Source of the DNA: Xanthobacteraceae bacterium
GTDB taxonomy: Bacteria > Pseudomonadota > Alphaproteobacteria > Rhizobiales > Xanthobacteraceae
NCBI GenBank assembly: GCA_028290465.1
Contig: JAQGJU010000027.1
Span: forward strand, 62,001 to 126,000
Direction: 5' to 3'
Length of the DNA: 64,000 nt
The translations under genes and the position numbers were made by a program. Each line of letters begins with the position of its first letter. Within the stretch, counting starts at the first letter, position 1. A model generated the notes under the pieces. The model was not told the DNA's origin, did not search any database, and worked only from the letters and a program-made list of their open reading frames with translations. Shown piece by piece: positions 26,926 to 34,997 of this stretch.

Positions 26926-27954
26926 ATGAAAAGAACGACCATCAAGGATGTGGCCAAGGCGGCGAAGGTTCATGCCTCGACCGTTTCCAGAGCGCTCGAT
27001 CCGAACTCGAAGCATCCGATTTCGAAGGAGGTCGCTGAGCGAGTCCGGGCGATTGCCAAGAAACTGGGCTTTCGGGCGAACGCGGCCGGCTATTCGCTGA
27101 AGACCAGCAAATCGCGTCTGATCGGCGTTATCGTGCCCGACATCACCGATCCGGTGTTTCCGCCGATTATTCGCGGACTGGAAGCCGGACTGGAAAAGCA
27201 GGGCTATGCCGCGCTGCTCGCCAACACCGATGGCAATGCGCGGCGGGAGCGCGACCTCGTCGAGATCATGCAGGCGAGGGGCGTCGATGGCTTGCTGCTC
27301 GCCAGCGTCACCTATAAGGGCGATCTGATCAAAAGCGCGGGCCTGCAGGACATGCCGGTCGTGACCATCGCACGCCATACCGACAATCCGGCGGTGGCCT
27401 GTGTCGTCCACGACGAGGAGGAAGGCTTCCGCCGCCTGCTCAACCATCTGGCCTCGCTGGGCCATCGCTCGATCGTCAGCATCGCCGGTCCGCAGGATCT
27501 TTCGACCGGCCGCAACCGCCACCTGGCGTTTCAGCGTTTTGCCAAGCACCTCAAGCTCGAAGCCGGCCCGACGATCTTTGCAATGGCCTTCAATGAACAG
27601 GAGGGCGAGCGCTGCGCCGAGGAACTGCTGACCGAGGGCGCCAAATTCACCGCCGTCGTGTGTGCGAACGACCGCCTTGCCATCGGGGCCATCGCGGCGT
27701 TCAAGCGGCACGGCATGAAATGTCCCGAGGATGTTTCGGTCACCGGCTTCAACGATATGCCGATGCTCGAACGGCTGGTGCCTCCGCTCACGACTGTGCG
27801 GATTCAGCAGTACAGGCTCGGCTATGAGGCCGCGGAACTGGTGCTCGAACTGATCGGCCAGGAACCGAAAGACCGGCAGGGCCGGGAGATCCGGTTGCCG
27901 ATCGAATTGGTAGTCCGGCAGTCGACGGGCATTCCTGCCCGGCGATCCTCATAG
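26926..27954 (+). CDS. LacI-family transcriptional regulator
   Basis: This 342-aa regulator has an N-terminal HTH (TIKDVAKAAKVHASTVSRAL) with the hinge helix region AAGYSLKTSKSRLIG, then a periplasmic-binding-protein-like effector domain (GVIVPDITDPVFPPIIRGL, ARGVDGLLLASV, VVCANDRLAIGAIAAF, FNDMPMLERLVPPLTTVR). Start MKRTTIKDVA at 26926 fits the family, although a GTG at 26890 has a better ribosome site and would add 12 residues. Three palindromes with the LacI-type central CG lie nearby, so it probably represses the receptor gene and the dehydrogenase operon until a pathway compound binds. Confidence 0.9.
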   Translation: MKRTTIKDVAKAAKVHASTVSRALDPNSKHPISKEVAERVRAIAKKLGFRANAAGYSLKTSKSRLIGVIVPDITDPVFPPIIRGLEAGLEKQGYAALLANTDGNARRERDLVEIMQARGVDGLLLASVTYKGDLIKSAGLQDMPVVTIARHTDNPAVACVVHDEEEGFRRLLNHLASLGHRSIVSIAGPQDLSTGRNRHLAFQRFAKHLKLEAGPTIFAMAFNEQEGERCAEELLTEGAKFTAVVCANDRLAIGAIAAFKRHGMKCPEDVSVTGFNDMPMLERLVPPLTTVRIQQYRLGYEAAELVLELIGQEPKDRQGREIRLPIELVVRQSTGIPARRSS

Positions 27955-27991
27955 GCTGCTCAGGCTTTGCTCCGGCCGTTGCGCGGGCGGG

Positions 27992-28034
27992 TCGAGAGCG
28001 CGTTCGCGCGACTTCGGTTTCTGCGCGCTCTCGA
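27992..28034. terminator. Inverted repeat between convergent regulator and amidohydrolase genes
   Basis: Perfect 11-bp arms TCGAGAGCGCG / CGCGCTCTCGA are separated by 21 bases, between the stop codons of two convergent genes. It has no T-run, but position and arm length suit a bidirectional transcription end. Confidence 0.45.
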
Positions 28035-28085
28035 TGAGATCAACCGAATGAGTGTCCCGAGCAGCCACCCACTCCGAGGGTGCCG

Positions 28086-29558
28086 TTACCGGCGCGTCCT
28101 GCTGACAATCTCCGTTATGGACGCTTTGGCTCCCGACACGACCGCGGCTTCATCGAGAGCCGTCATGCGGCCACCACGTTTTAAGAGGCGGCCGTCAACC
28201 CACACCGAATCAACGTTTGACGGACGGGCTGCCTCAACAAGCAGGTGAGCCGGGTCGTCAGCGAACATTCCCATATTCAGCGCTTGCGTATTGACCATGA
28301 TGACGTCGGCACGCTTTCCGGCTGCGATTGAGCCAATACGATCGTCCATGCCGATCGAGCGCGCCCCTTCGATCGTCGCGAGTTCGAGCAGCTTCCTTGG
28401 CGTTATCGCGAGCTCGTTTTTAAGGCGACCGGCTTCGATGCCCTGAAACGTTTTCATGACGGTGAACATGTCAGCGACCCCCGCCAGGGAATTGGAGTCG
28501 ACCCCGAGACCAACTTTCATCCCGCCCGCCAGGTAATCACCCAACTGCGTCACGCCATACCCCACGCGAAGCTCGGTCAGGGGTGTAAGGGTCAGCGGAG
28601 AGCCGGCTTCGGCGGCAATCTTGATTTCGGCGGCTGACGCATTGCTGAAATGGGCCAGTTGAACATCCTTTCCGAGGAAGTTTCCCTTAACGAGCGCATC
28701 AAACTGCTGTCGAGCGGTTACGCCACTGACGTGGACGACGATGGGTAGACCCAGTCGCCGCGCCGTTTCAAATTCCGTTTTTGCGACGCTGTATCCGGGA
28801 CTGACCGGCTCACCTGGGGTGGGCGTCGTGATACCGAGCGGTCCACGCCACGCCAGACCAAGCGACAGGGGCCTATCTCCAATGGTGGTTGCCCAGCCCT
28901 GATGAAGTTGTTCTAAGCCGGCCAAGTCCATTGACTGAGTGGGAGTGGTCGTCGTTGCCGGTCCGAAATGGAAGCGGCACCTGAGACCGGTCTCCTTCAA
29001 GGCATCAATGCACGCGTTGACGTGGTCCATGCCGCGGTTGTTATGAAAGAAGTCGACCGCTGTTGTGATGCCGGAATGGATCGCCTCCGCGGCACCCAAT
29101 CGCGTGCCTTGATAGCTATCCTCCGGTTGGTAGCCCGGTGCCAGAATGTTTCGAGTTCTAAAATAGATCGTTTCTGCCGTGTCGCCGAAGCGGCCACGCA
29201 TCTGCGTCGACCAAAGATGCGTGTGGGTGTCGACGAAGCCGGGAAGAACGATCATGTCCTTTCCGCTCAGTATTTCGGCCCCCGGCGGCACAGTAAGGTT
29301 ACGGCCGACAGCGACGATCGCGCCATTATTGATATGCAGGTCACCGTCACTCAGGTCGCCGGACTGAGCGTCCATCGTGATGATGTAGGCGCCCTTAATG
29401 AGAAAATTGCCTCGTTGCGGCAGTTGCGATGAGGGACGAGTTGCCGCTCCCTGCGCACGCAAGCCCGTCCCTAGGGCGCTCAGCAGCCCGACAGACGCGC
29501 CTCCGGTGAGCACTGCACGCCTGCTCGGATGGCGAAAGATCTTCACATTCCGCGTCAT
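28086..29558 (-). CDS. Tat-exported amidohydrolase-family protein (TrzA/AtzA/SAH-deaminase-like)
   Basis: This 490-aa protein has a twin-arginine signal (PSRRAVLTGG followed by a hydrophobic stretch to AQGAAT) and an amidohydrolase TIM barrel: metal motif GFVDTHTHLW, later His residues in PIVVHVSGV and VQLAHFSNAS, and Asp in GLGVDSNSLAG. The Glu normally found in H-x-x-E of hydrolytic deaminases is absent here (HVSG). ATG 29558 is chosen with GGGAG 8 bases upstream. Its lower-GC codon use differs from neighbouring genes and hints at transfer. It probably hydrolyses an amide, amidine or lactam outside the cytoplasm; substrate unknown. Confidence 0.82.
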   Translation of the reverse strand: MTRNVKIFRHPSRRAVLTGGASVGLLSALGTGLRAQGAATRPSSQLPQRGNFLIKGAYIITMDAQSGDLSDGDLHINNGAIVAVGRNLTVPPGAEILSGKDMIVLPGFVDTHTHLWSTQMRGRFGDTAETIYFRTRNILAPGYQPEDSYQGTRLGAAEAIHSGITTAVDFFHNNRGMDHVNACIDALKETGLRCRFHFGPATTTTPTQSMDLAGLEQLHQGWATTIGDRPLSLGLAWRGPLGITTPTPGEPVSPGYSVAKTEFETARRLGLPIVVHVSGVTARQQFDALVKGNFLGKDVQLAHFSNASAAEIKIAAEAGSPLTLTPLTELRVGYGVTQLGDYLAGGMKVGLGVDSNSLAGVADMFTVMKTFQGIEAGRLKNELAITPRKLLELATIEGARSIGMDDRIGSIAAGKRADVIMVNTQALNMGMFADDPAHLLVEAARPSNVDSVWVDGRLLKRGGRMTALDEAAVVSGAKASITEIVSRTRR

Positions 29559-29877
29559 CTTTTTCACTCCCTGCCGATTGTTTGTTGTGAGCGATTATGG
29601 CTTAGCGCCGTCAACTCGATCGGCCGTTGACGTACTCTTTGCCGGTTTTCGTGACGACATCGTTGTGTCCCACGGACAATTCCGAACAAACCATTGCGCG
29701 TATCGGGTCGGGTTGGGCATCAATACAATGACCATGCCGGGCTGCGCATCCCGAACACGCATACTTGCCTAACAGCAAATCCGAACATCAGCGTCTGACA
29801 ATTCCGGCTGATGTAATGCCCGGCTAAGTTTCGTCGTCGTTGGCGCCAACGAAGGTGCATTTCCTCGTAAGGCAGGC

Positions 29878-29897
29878 GATGGCAAACGATTGCCATC
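29878..29897. promoter_or_regulatory. LacI-type operator 2
   Basis: GATGGCAAACGATTGCCATC is a 20-bp palindrome with a single mismatched pair and the shared core GGCAAACGATTGCC. Its centre is 180 bp from the centre of operator 3. Confidence 0.7.
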
Positions 29898-30059
29898 AAT
29901 TGCACGCGGCGATCTGGAGAGTCAATGTTTCATCAATTCAGGCTCGGGCGCACTCATGGTCCGGCCGTCGACAGGCGTCACTTCCCGGCGATCCGCCGAG
30001 GCGCTATTCCAGGCCCTGCGGCTGCCGATTCTGAGCCTCTTGCATTCATTCGTCCGATC

Positions 30060-30075
30060 AGGCAAACGTTTGCCT
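30060..30075. promoter_or_regulatory. LacI-type operator 3 (perfect palindrome)
   Basis: AGGCAAACGTTTGCCT is perfectly symmetric and ends 16 bases before the GTG start of the dehydrogenase operon, just before its AAGGAGG ribosome site. That position suits repression. Confidence 0.78.
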
Positions 30076-30091
30076 AAACAAGGAGGCGGTT

Positions 30092-30973
30092 GTGAAGATT
30101 GGTTTTGCCGGATTGGGCGACATGGGGTCCTTGATGGTGCCCCGCCTCCTGGAAGCAGGGCACGACGTCACCGGCTGGAACAGGTCGAAAGACAAGGCGA
30201 CCGAGCTCATCAAGTCGGGCATGCGCTGGGCCGACAGTCCGGCCGAGGCGGCGCGCGGCGCCGACATCATGTTTTCAATCGTGACCGACGGCGCGGCCGT
30301 GCAGCAGATCGCGCTAGGCCCGAACGGCATCATCGAGACACTCGGCAAGGATGCCGTCTATGTCGACATGAGCACGATCGATCCGGACGCATCGCGCTCG
30401 GTCTCGCAGGAATTCGCTGCCAAGGGGCTGTGGATGCTCGATGCGCCGATCTCGGGCAGTCCGGTCACGGTGAAGGCCGGGCAGGCATCGGTGATGGTCG
30501 GCGGCGATGAAGCCGCGTTCGAGAAGGCGAAGCCGGCGCTGCTCGCCATCGGGCCGAAAGTGACGCGCATCGGATCGAGCGGTCTGGCCTGCCAGATGAA
30601 GATCGCCGTCAATCTTCTGCTGATGGTCGAGGTGATCTGCTTCGGCGAAGCCGTCGCGCTGGCCGAAAAGGGCGGCGTGGCGCGCGAGGTCGCCGTCGAT
30701 GCGATTCTCAAAAGCGTCGCGGCCTCGCCGGTTCTTGGCTATCGCGGTCCCTTCATCCTGGAAGGACAGATGCCGGCGAAGCCGCTGGCCGATGTGACAT
30801 TGCAGCAGAAGGACATGGTGCTGGCGCTGAATCTCGGCCGCAAGCAGGGCAGTCCCGTGCCGTTGGCGGCCGCCGCGAACGAGATGATGAATGCGTGCCG
30901 TGGGCTCGGAATCGACGGCCGTGACTTTGTCACGGCGCATGAAGTGTATCGCCGCCTGGGAGGACAAAAGTGA
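30092..30973 (+). CDS. NAD(P)-dependent beta-hydroxyacid dehydrogenase (HIBADH/6PGDH family)
   Basis: This 293-aa dehydrogenase has the Rossmann motif MKIGFAGLGDMGSLMVPRL, the substrate loop APISGSPVTVKAGQASVMVGG and the catalytic Lys region GLACQMKIAVNLLLMVE, as in 3-hydroxyisobutyrate and tartronate-semialdehyde reductases. It starts with GTG after a strong AAGGAGG site. It is the first gene of a three-gene operon with a cupin (overlap GTGA) and a hydratase, all with GTG starts, under a perfect LacI-type operator. It probably oxidises a short hydroxy-acid intermediate. Confidence 0.9.
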   Translation: MKIGFAGLGDMGSLMVPRLLEAGHDVTGWNRSKDKATELIKSGMRWADSPAEAARGADIMFSIVTDGAAVQQIALGPNGIIETLGKDAVYVDMSTIDPDASRSVSQEFAAKGLWMLDAPISGSPVTVKAGQASVMVGGDEAAFEKAKPALLAIGPKVTRIGSSGLACQMKIAVNLLLMVEVICFGEAVALAEKGGVAREVAVDAILKSVAASPVLGYRGPFILEGQMPAKPLADVTLQQKDMVLALNLGRKQGSPVPLAAAANEMMNACRGLGIDGRDFVTAHEVYRRLGGQK

Positions 30974-31365
30974 AGGCTTATCGCACCAATATTCGCGACG
31001 TTCCGTTCGAGAAGGGCCTGCGCGAGGATGAAGGCTGGATCGACATGCAGGTCCAGTTCCTGATCGACAAGAAGACCGCGGGCACCGACAACGTGGTCGG
31101 CTGGACCGTCCTCAAGCCGGGCGCGCGCCACGAGCGCCATCTGCACACCAATTGCGAAGAGTTCTTCATCGTCATCAAGGGCAAGGGCCACATCTACGAC
31201 GACAATGGCGAAGTGCCTTCCGGCGAGGGCGATGTGATCTTTTCGCCGCGCGGTGTGTGGCACGGCTTTAACAACACGTCGGATGAGGACGTGGTCCTGG
31301 TCTGGGGCTGGATGGGGGCCGGATCGATCGAAGATTCCGGCTATCAAATTCCGAAAGCCAAGTAA
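30970..31365 (+). CDS. Cupin-domain protein
   Basis: This 131-aa single-domain cupin has motif 1 GARHERHLHTNCEEFFIVIKG (metal ligands H-x-H, E) and motif 2 SPRGVWHGFNN (His). Its GTG start overlaps the stop of the dehydrogenase gene by four bases, implying translational coupling. Small cupins of this type act as isomerases, dioxygenases or sugar/acid-binding proteins; the exact reaction is not deducible. Confidence 0.87.
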   Translation: MKAYRTNIRDVPFEKGLREDEGWIDMQVQFLIDKKTAGTDNVVGWTVLKPGARHERHLHTNCEEFFIVIKGKGHIYDDNGEVPSGEGDVIFSPRGVWHGFNNTSDEDVVLVWGWMGAGSIEDSGYQIPKAK

Positions 31366-31391
31366 GCAAGCAAGTAAGGCGGGGTGAACCT

Positions 31392-32096
31392 GTGAGCATC
31401 CTTCAGGATCCGCGCGTCAAAGCCGGCCTTGATCGTCAGTTCGCAGCTTGGCGCCGCTTGACCGGCGCGGGCGGTAAGACGCTCGGCTGGAAGGTCGGTT
31501 TCGGCGCGCCGGCGGCGATGACCAAGCTGGCCATTACAGCGCCGCTGACCGGCTACCTGATGGCCGAGAACGCGCTACCGTCAGGCGCGGTGTGCAGCTT
31601 GGCCGGATGGATCAAGCCGGTCGCCGAGCCGGAAATCGCCGTTCACTTCGGGGCGGATGTTCCCGGCGGCGCATCGGATGCCGATATACGCGCCGCGATC
31701 GCGGCGCTCGGTCCGGCGATCGAACTCGCCGACCTGACGTTCGCACCGGAAGAGCCGGAGCGCATCCTGGCCGGGAACATCTATCAGCGCCATGTCATCC
31801 TGGGTGCGCCCGATGCCGCGCGCGCCGGCGGCAAGCTCGACGGGTTACTGGCGCGCGTGTTGGTCGACGGCCGGGAAACCGCTTCGACCGCCGACATGGA
31901 AGCCAACACCGGCAGGATCATCGGCATCGTCCGGCAGGTCGCGGATACGCTCGCGGCCATGAACGAAACCATCCGGGCCGGACAGATCATCATCGCCGGC
32001 TCGGTCGTTCCGCCGATCTTCGTGCAGCCCGATAACGGCGAGGTCCGCTTCGCGCTCGATCCGGTCGGTGAAATTTCGGTACGCTTTACGCGCTAG
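31392..32096 (+). CDS. 2-keto-4-pentenoate hydratase / FAH-superfamily protein
   Basis: This 234-aa protein has the hydratase/decarboxylase features GWKVGFGAPAAMTKL, GWIKPVAEPEIAVHFGADV (metal-binding E-x-E), AIGPAIELADLT-type spacing (here LGPAIELADL) and GQIIIAGSVVPPIFVQPDNG. Enzymes of this family hydrate 2-oxopent-4-enoate or decarboxylate oxo-acids in meta-cleavage pathways. It follows the cupin gene by 26 bases and closes the LacI-controlled operon. Confidence 0.86.
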   Translation: MSILQDPRVKAGLDRQFAAWRRLTGAGGKTLGWKVGFGAPAAMTKLAITAPLTGYLMAENALPSGAVCSLAGWIKPVAEPEIAVHFGADVPGGASDADIRAAIAALGPAIELADLTFAPEEPERILAGNIYQRHVILGAPDAARAGGKLDGLLARVLVDGRETASTADMEANTGRIIGIVRQVADTLAAMNETIRAGQIIIAGSVVPPIFVQPDNGEVRFALDPVGEISVRFTR

Positions 32097-32104
32097 TGGC
32101 CGCC

Positions 32105-32147
32105 CTGTTCCGCGAATGGCTGATGCGTGCGAGCGATACGGGCTGAA
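32105..32147 (+). pseudogene. Decayed fragment of the radical-SAM gene 3' region
   Basis: CTGTTCCGCGAATGGCTG is identical to 24345-24362 of the intact radical-SAM gene. It is followed directly by ATGCGTGCGAGCGATACGG, which matches 24504-24523 with one base lost. Translation gives LFREWL joined to CERYGLK, with about 141 bases deleted between them. It marks the right edge of the catabolic block. Confidence 0.62.
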
Positions 32148-32219
32148 ACGTCCATCGCATCTATGCTCAACCGTCTGGCTATGGCACGGTTCACATCACA
32201 GTGTGTGGGTGGACGACGC

Positions 32220-34106
32220 ATGGCGGAAGCGCAACTGATCGGCTGGCTGGATCGTCCGGTGGACGCAACCGATCACGTTCTCGGTCAGGATGCGGCCGAG
32301 ATCACGCTGGTCGAATACGGCAGCTACGCCTGTCCGTATTGTCGGGCCGCCAACGAGCGTATCGCCGAGATCCGCGACCAGTTCGGCGACCGGCTGCGAT
32401 ACGCATTCCGCCACAAGCCGCTGACCGGCAGCGACATCGCCCGCCGCGCCGCGGCACTGGCCGAACGCAGCCGCGATCCCGAGCAGTTCTGGAACGCCCA
32501 TGTCACGCTGATGACGCGGTCCGGGTCGCTGACCGAGGACGATCTGGTCGCGGTCGCCAAAGATCTCGGCGTCGAACTCGCCGATGCCAATGCCGATGCC
32601 GGTTCTGATCCGGCCGCCATGGCGGCCGCTGCCGCAGCGCGGGCGCGCGTCGACGCCGACGAGCGCAGCGCCAAGGCCAGCGGCGTGATGATCACGCCGA
32701 CCTTCTTTATCAACAGCCGCCGCTATGACGGGCCGTGGGACGAAAGCTCGTTCGCGGACGCGATCCTCCAACCGCTCGGCCATCGGGTGCGCGCATCGGC
32801 ATTGGATTTCGCCAGTTGGGCGCCGTCGACCGGCGTGCTGCTGCTGCTGGCCAGCATCGTCGCGGTGGCGCTGACCAATTCGCCGATGGGCCCGGCCTTC
32901 GAGGCGTTCTGGCAGCAGCCGTTCGGCTTCAGCCTCGGCGATGCCGGCTTCCACATGTCGCTGCGGCATTGGATCGACGATGGCTTGCTCAGCATCTTCT
33001 TTCTGGTGGTCGGGCTTGAGATCAAGCGCGAGTTCACCATCGGCCATCTGTCCAGCCGGCGCTCGGCGGCGCTGCCGGTCGCCGGGGCATTCGGCGGCAT
33101 GGTGGCGCCGGTGTTGCTGTATCTGTCGGTCATTCCATCGGGGCCGTGGGCGCACGGCTGGGGCGTGCCGATGGCCACCGACACCGCGTTCGCGGTGGCG
33201 CTCTTGGTGATGCTGGGATCGCGGGTGCCGGTGGAGCTGCGCATTTTTCTCACCGCCGCCGCGATTGTCGACGACATCGGCGCCATCATCGTGGTCGCGC
33301 TGTTCTATTCGGGCGATCTGAATTTCAGTTACCTGGTCGCTGCTGTCGCGTGTGCTGGCATGCTGGTGATGCTGAACCACTCCGGCGTCTACCGCGTGCT
33401 GCCCTATCTGCTGGTCGGGGCTGGCCTTTGGGCCTGCGTCCATGCCGGCGGCCTGCACGCCACGCTGGCCGGCGTGATCCTGTCGCTGGTCATTCCAACG
33501 CGGCCGCCGGCCAACCTGAAGGCGCTGACCACGCAGGCCAGCACAATCATCGCCACGGAATCGCGGCAGGGCGACCACTTTCTGCGTCACGGCCCGTCGC
33601 TGCCGGCGTTGCGCGCGCTTGACGCCATCCACGACCGCATCGAATCGCCGGCGGCGCGCGCGCTACGGCGCATCGAGCCGTGGTCGAGCTATCTGGTGCT
33701 GCCGCTGTTCGCGCTGGCCAATGCGGGCGTCGTACTGAACGCGCAGGCGTGGACCGGCCATGGCACGCTGTCCTTGGCGATCGGCCTCGGCTTGGTGCTC
33801 GGCAAGCCGCTCGGCATTGTGGCGGCGTCGGCGCTGGCGGTGTGGATCGGCGCCGCCGTGAAGCCGCGCGAATATTCCTGGCGCCAGCTCGGCGGCGCCG
33901 GCGCGCTGGCCGGCATCGGCTTCACCATGTCGCTGTTCATCGCCGGGCAGGCGTTCCCGACGCCCTCGGATTTCGCCGCCGCCAAGATCGCGGTGTTCGC
34001 GGCCTCGGTGCTGGCGGCCGTGGTCGGCGTCGCCGTGCTGTGGAGCGCCAAGTCGCCGGAACCGGAGGCCAGCGAGCCGGAGGGAAAGGGGAGTCGGGTC
34101 ACGTAA
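32220..34106 (+). CDS. nhaA: Thioredoxin-domain / NhaA Na+:H+ antiporter fusion
   Basis: This 628-aa protein couples an N-terminal DsbA-like thioredoxin domain (residues about 8-185, redox motif [13 protein letters not shown], cis-Pro [14 protein letters not shown]) to a full NhaA antiporter (about 190-605). NhaA landmarks are [34 protein letters not shown] and the ion-binding Asp pair in [15 protein letters not shown]. Eleven or so hydrophobic segments follow. NhaA exchanges Na+ for H+ across the inner membrane. The start at 32220 ([11 protein letters not shown]) is chosen; upstream residues belong to the radical-SAM remnant. Confidence 0.92.
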   Translation: MAEAQLIGWLDRPVDATDHVLGQDAAEITLVEYGSYACPYCRAANERIAEIRDQFGDRLRYAFRHKPLTGSDIARRAAALAERSRDPEQFWNAHVTLMTRSGSLTEDDLVAVAKDLGVELADANADAGSDPAAMAAAAAARARVDADERSAKASGVMITPTFFINSRRYDGPWDESSFADAILQPLGHRVRASALDFASWAPSTGVLLLLASIVAVALTNSPMGPAFEAFWQQPFGFSLGDAGFHMSLRHWIDDGLLSIFFLVVGLEIKREFTIGHLSSRRSAALPVAGAFGGMVAPVLLYLSVIPSGPWAHGWGVPMATDTAFAVALLVMLGSRVPVELRIFLTAAAIVDDIGAIIVVALFYSGDLNFSYLVAAVACAGMLVMLNHSGVYRVLPYLLVGAGLWACVHAGGLHATLAGVILSLVIPTRPPANLKALTTQASTIIATESRQGDHFLRHGPSLPALRALDAIHDRIESPAARALRRIEPWSSYLVLPLFALANAGVVLNAQAWTGHGTLSLAIGLGLVLGKPLGIVAASALAVWIGAAVKPREYSWRQLGGAGALAGIGFTMSLFIAGQAFPTPSDFAAAKIAVFAASVLAAVVGVAVLWSAKSPEPEASEPEGKGSRVT

Positions 34107-34186
34107 AGGAACCTCGGCTTTCCCCATTGTTCACACGCGTGGACCGGCGTGGTTGACTTGAAAGCTGTGCCGCGCAGGATCGCGCC

Positions 34187-34939
34187 ATGAGTCGTTCCCC
34201 GTCCAAGCCACCCGCCGCCCGGCTGCCGCTGCCCGAGATCGAGATCCGGCCGAGTTTCGCGCGCGAGCGCGCCGCGATGAAGCGCGGGGTGTGGCCGGTC
34301 GCCGGCTGCGACGAAGCCGGCAGGGGCCCGCTCGCCGGCCCGGTGGTCGCGGCGGCCGTGATCCTCGATCCGAAGCGCATTCCGCGCGGGCTGGACGACT
34401 CCAAGAAGCTCACGGCGGAGCAGCGCGAGATCCTATTCGAGCGGATCTGCGCGCGCGCCGAAGTCGCGGTGGCGTTCGCGCCGCCGGAGCGCATCGACCG
34501 CGACAATATTCTGCGCGCCTCGCTGTGGGCGCTGTCGCGCGCGGTGGCTTCGTTGCCGGTCCGGCCGCAACTGGTGTTCGTCGATGGCCGCGACCGCATC
34601 GAGGCGTGCTGCGACTGCGAGGCGGTGATCGGCGGCGACGCGCTGGTGCTGTCGATCGCGGCGGCCTCAATTGTGGCCAAGGTAACCCGCGACCGTCTGA
34701 TGCGGCGGCTCGGTCTGGCGCATCCGGGTTACGGTTTCGAGCAGCACAAAGGTTATGGCGTGCCCCAGCATGTCGCGGCGCTGGGCCAGTTCGGCGCCAC
34801 CATCCACCATCGGCGTTCGTTCGCGCCGGTCTTTGCCCGCTGTCAGGCGGAGCTGGAGGCGGCGACTTCCCTGGAGGCGAGGTCGGTCTTGGAGGCCACG
34901 TCCGCCTTGGTCCCCCCCATCAGCTTGTTGCCTCAATAG
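34187..34939 (+). CDS. rnhB: Ribonuclease HII
   Basis: This 250-aa enzyme cleaves RNA primers or single ribonucleotides in DNA. Catalytic motif [14 protein letters not shown] has Asp42 and Glu43, the third Asp lies in LVFVDGRD, and the fourth in VTRDRLM. DDSKKL and [14 protein letters not shown] are also typical. An Arg/Pro-rich N-terminal extension of about 35 residues precedes the core, as in other Hyphomicrobiales. Confidence 0.95.
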   Translation: MSRSPSKPPAARLPLPEIEIRPSFARERAAMKRGVWPVAGCDEAGRGPLAGPVVAAAVILDPKRIPRGLDDSKKLTAEQREILFERICARAEVAVAFAPPERIDRDNILRASLWALSRAVASLPVRPQLVFVDGRDRIEACCDCEAVIGGDALVLSIAAASIVAKVTRDRLMRRLGLAHPGYGFEQHKGYGVPQHVAALGQFGATIHHRRSFAPVFARCQAELEAATSLEARSVLEATSALVPPISLLPQ

Positions 34940-34997
34940 CCCGCGCACCGTATCTGTTGCGGCTCTCCTGTTCCTGTCCCACCGAGCCGCCGGGCCG

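Larger units (their letters stand above)
29559..30091. other. Divergent regulatory region of the catabolic block
   Basis: This 533-base region between the amidohydrolase and dehydrogenase genes holds two LacI-type operators (29878-29897 and 30060-30075). It also contains an AT-richer stretch, and no gene with a credible start and ribosome site. Promoters for both directions are expected here. Confidence 0.5.
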
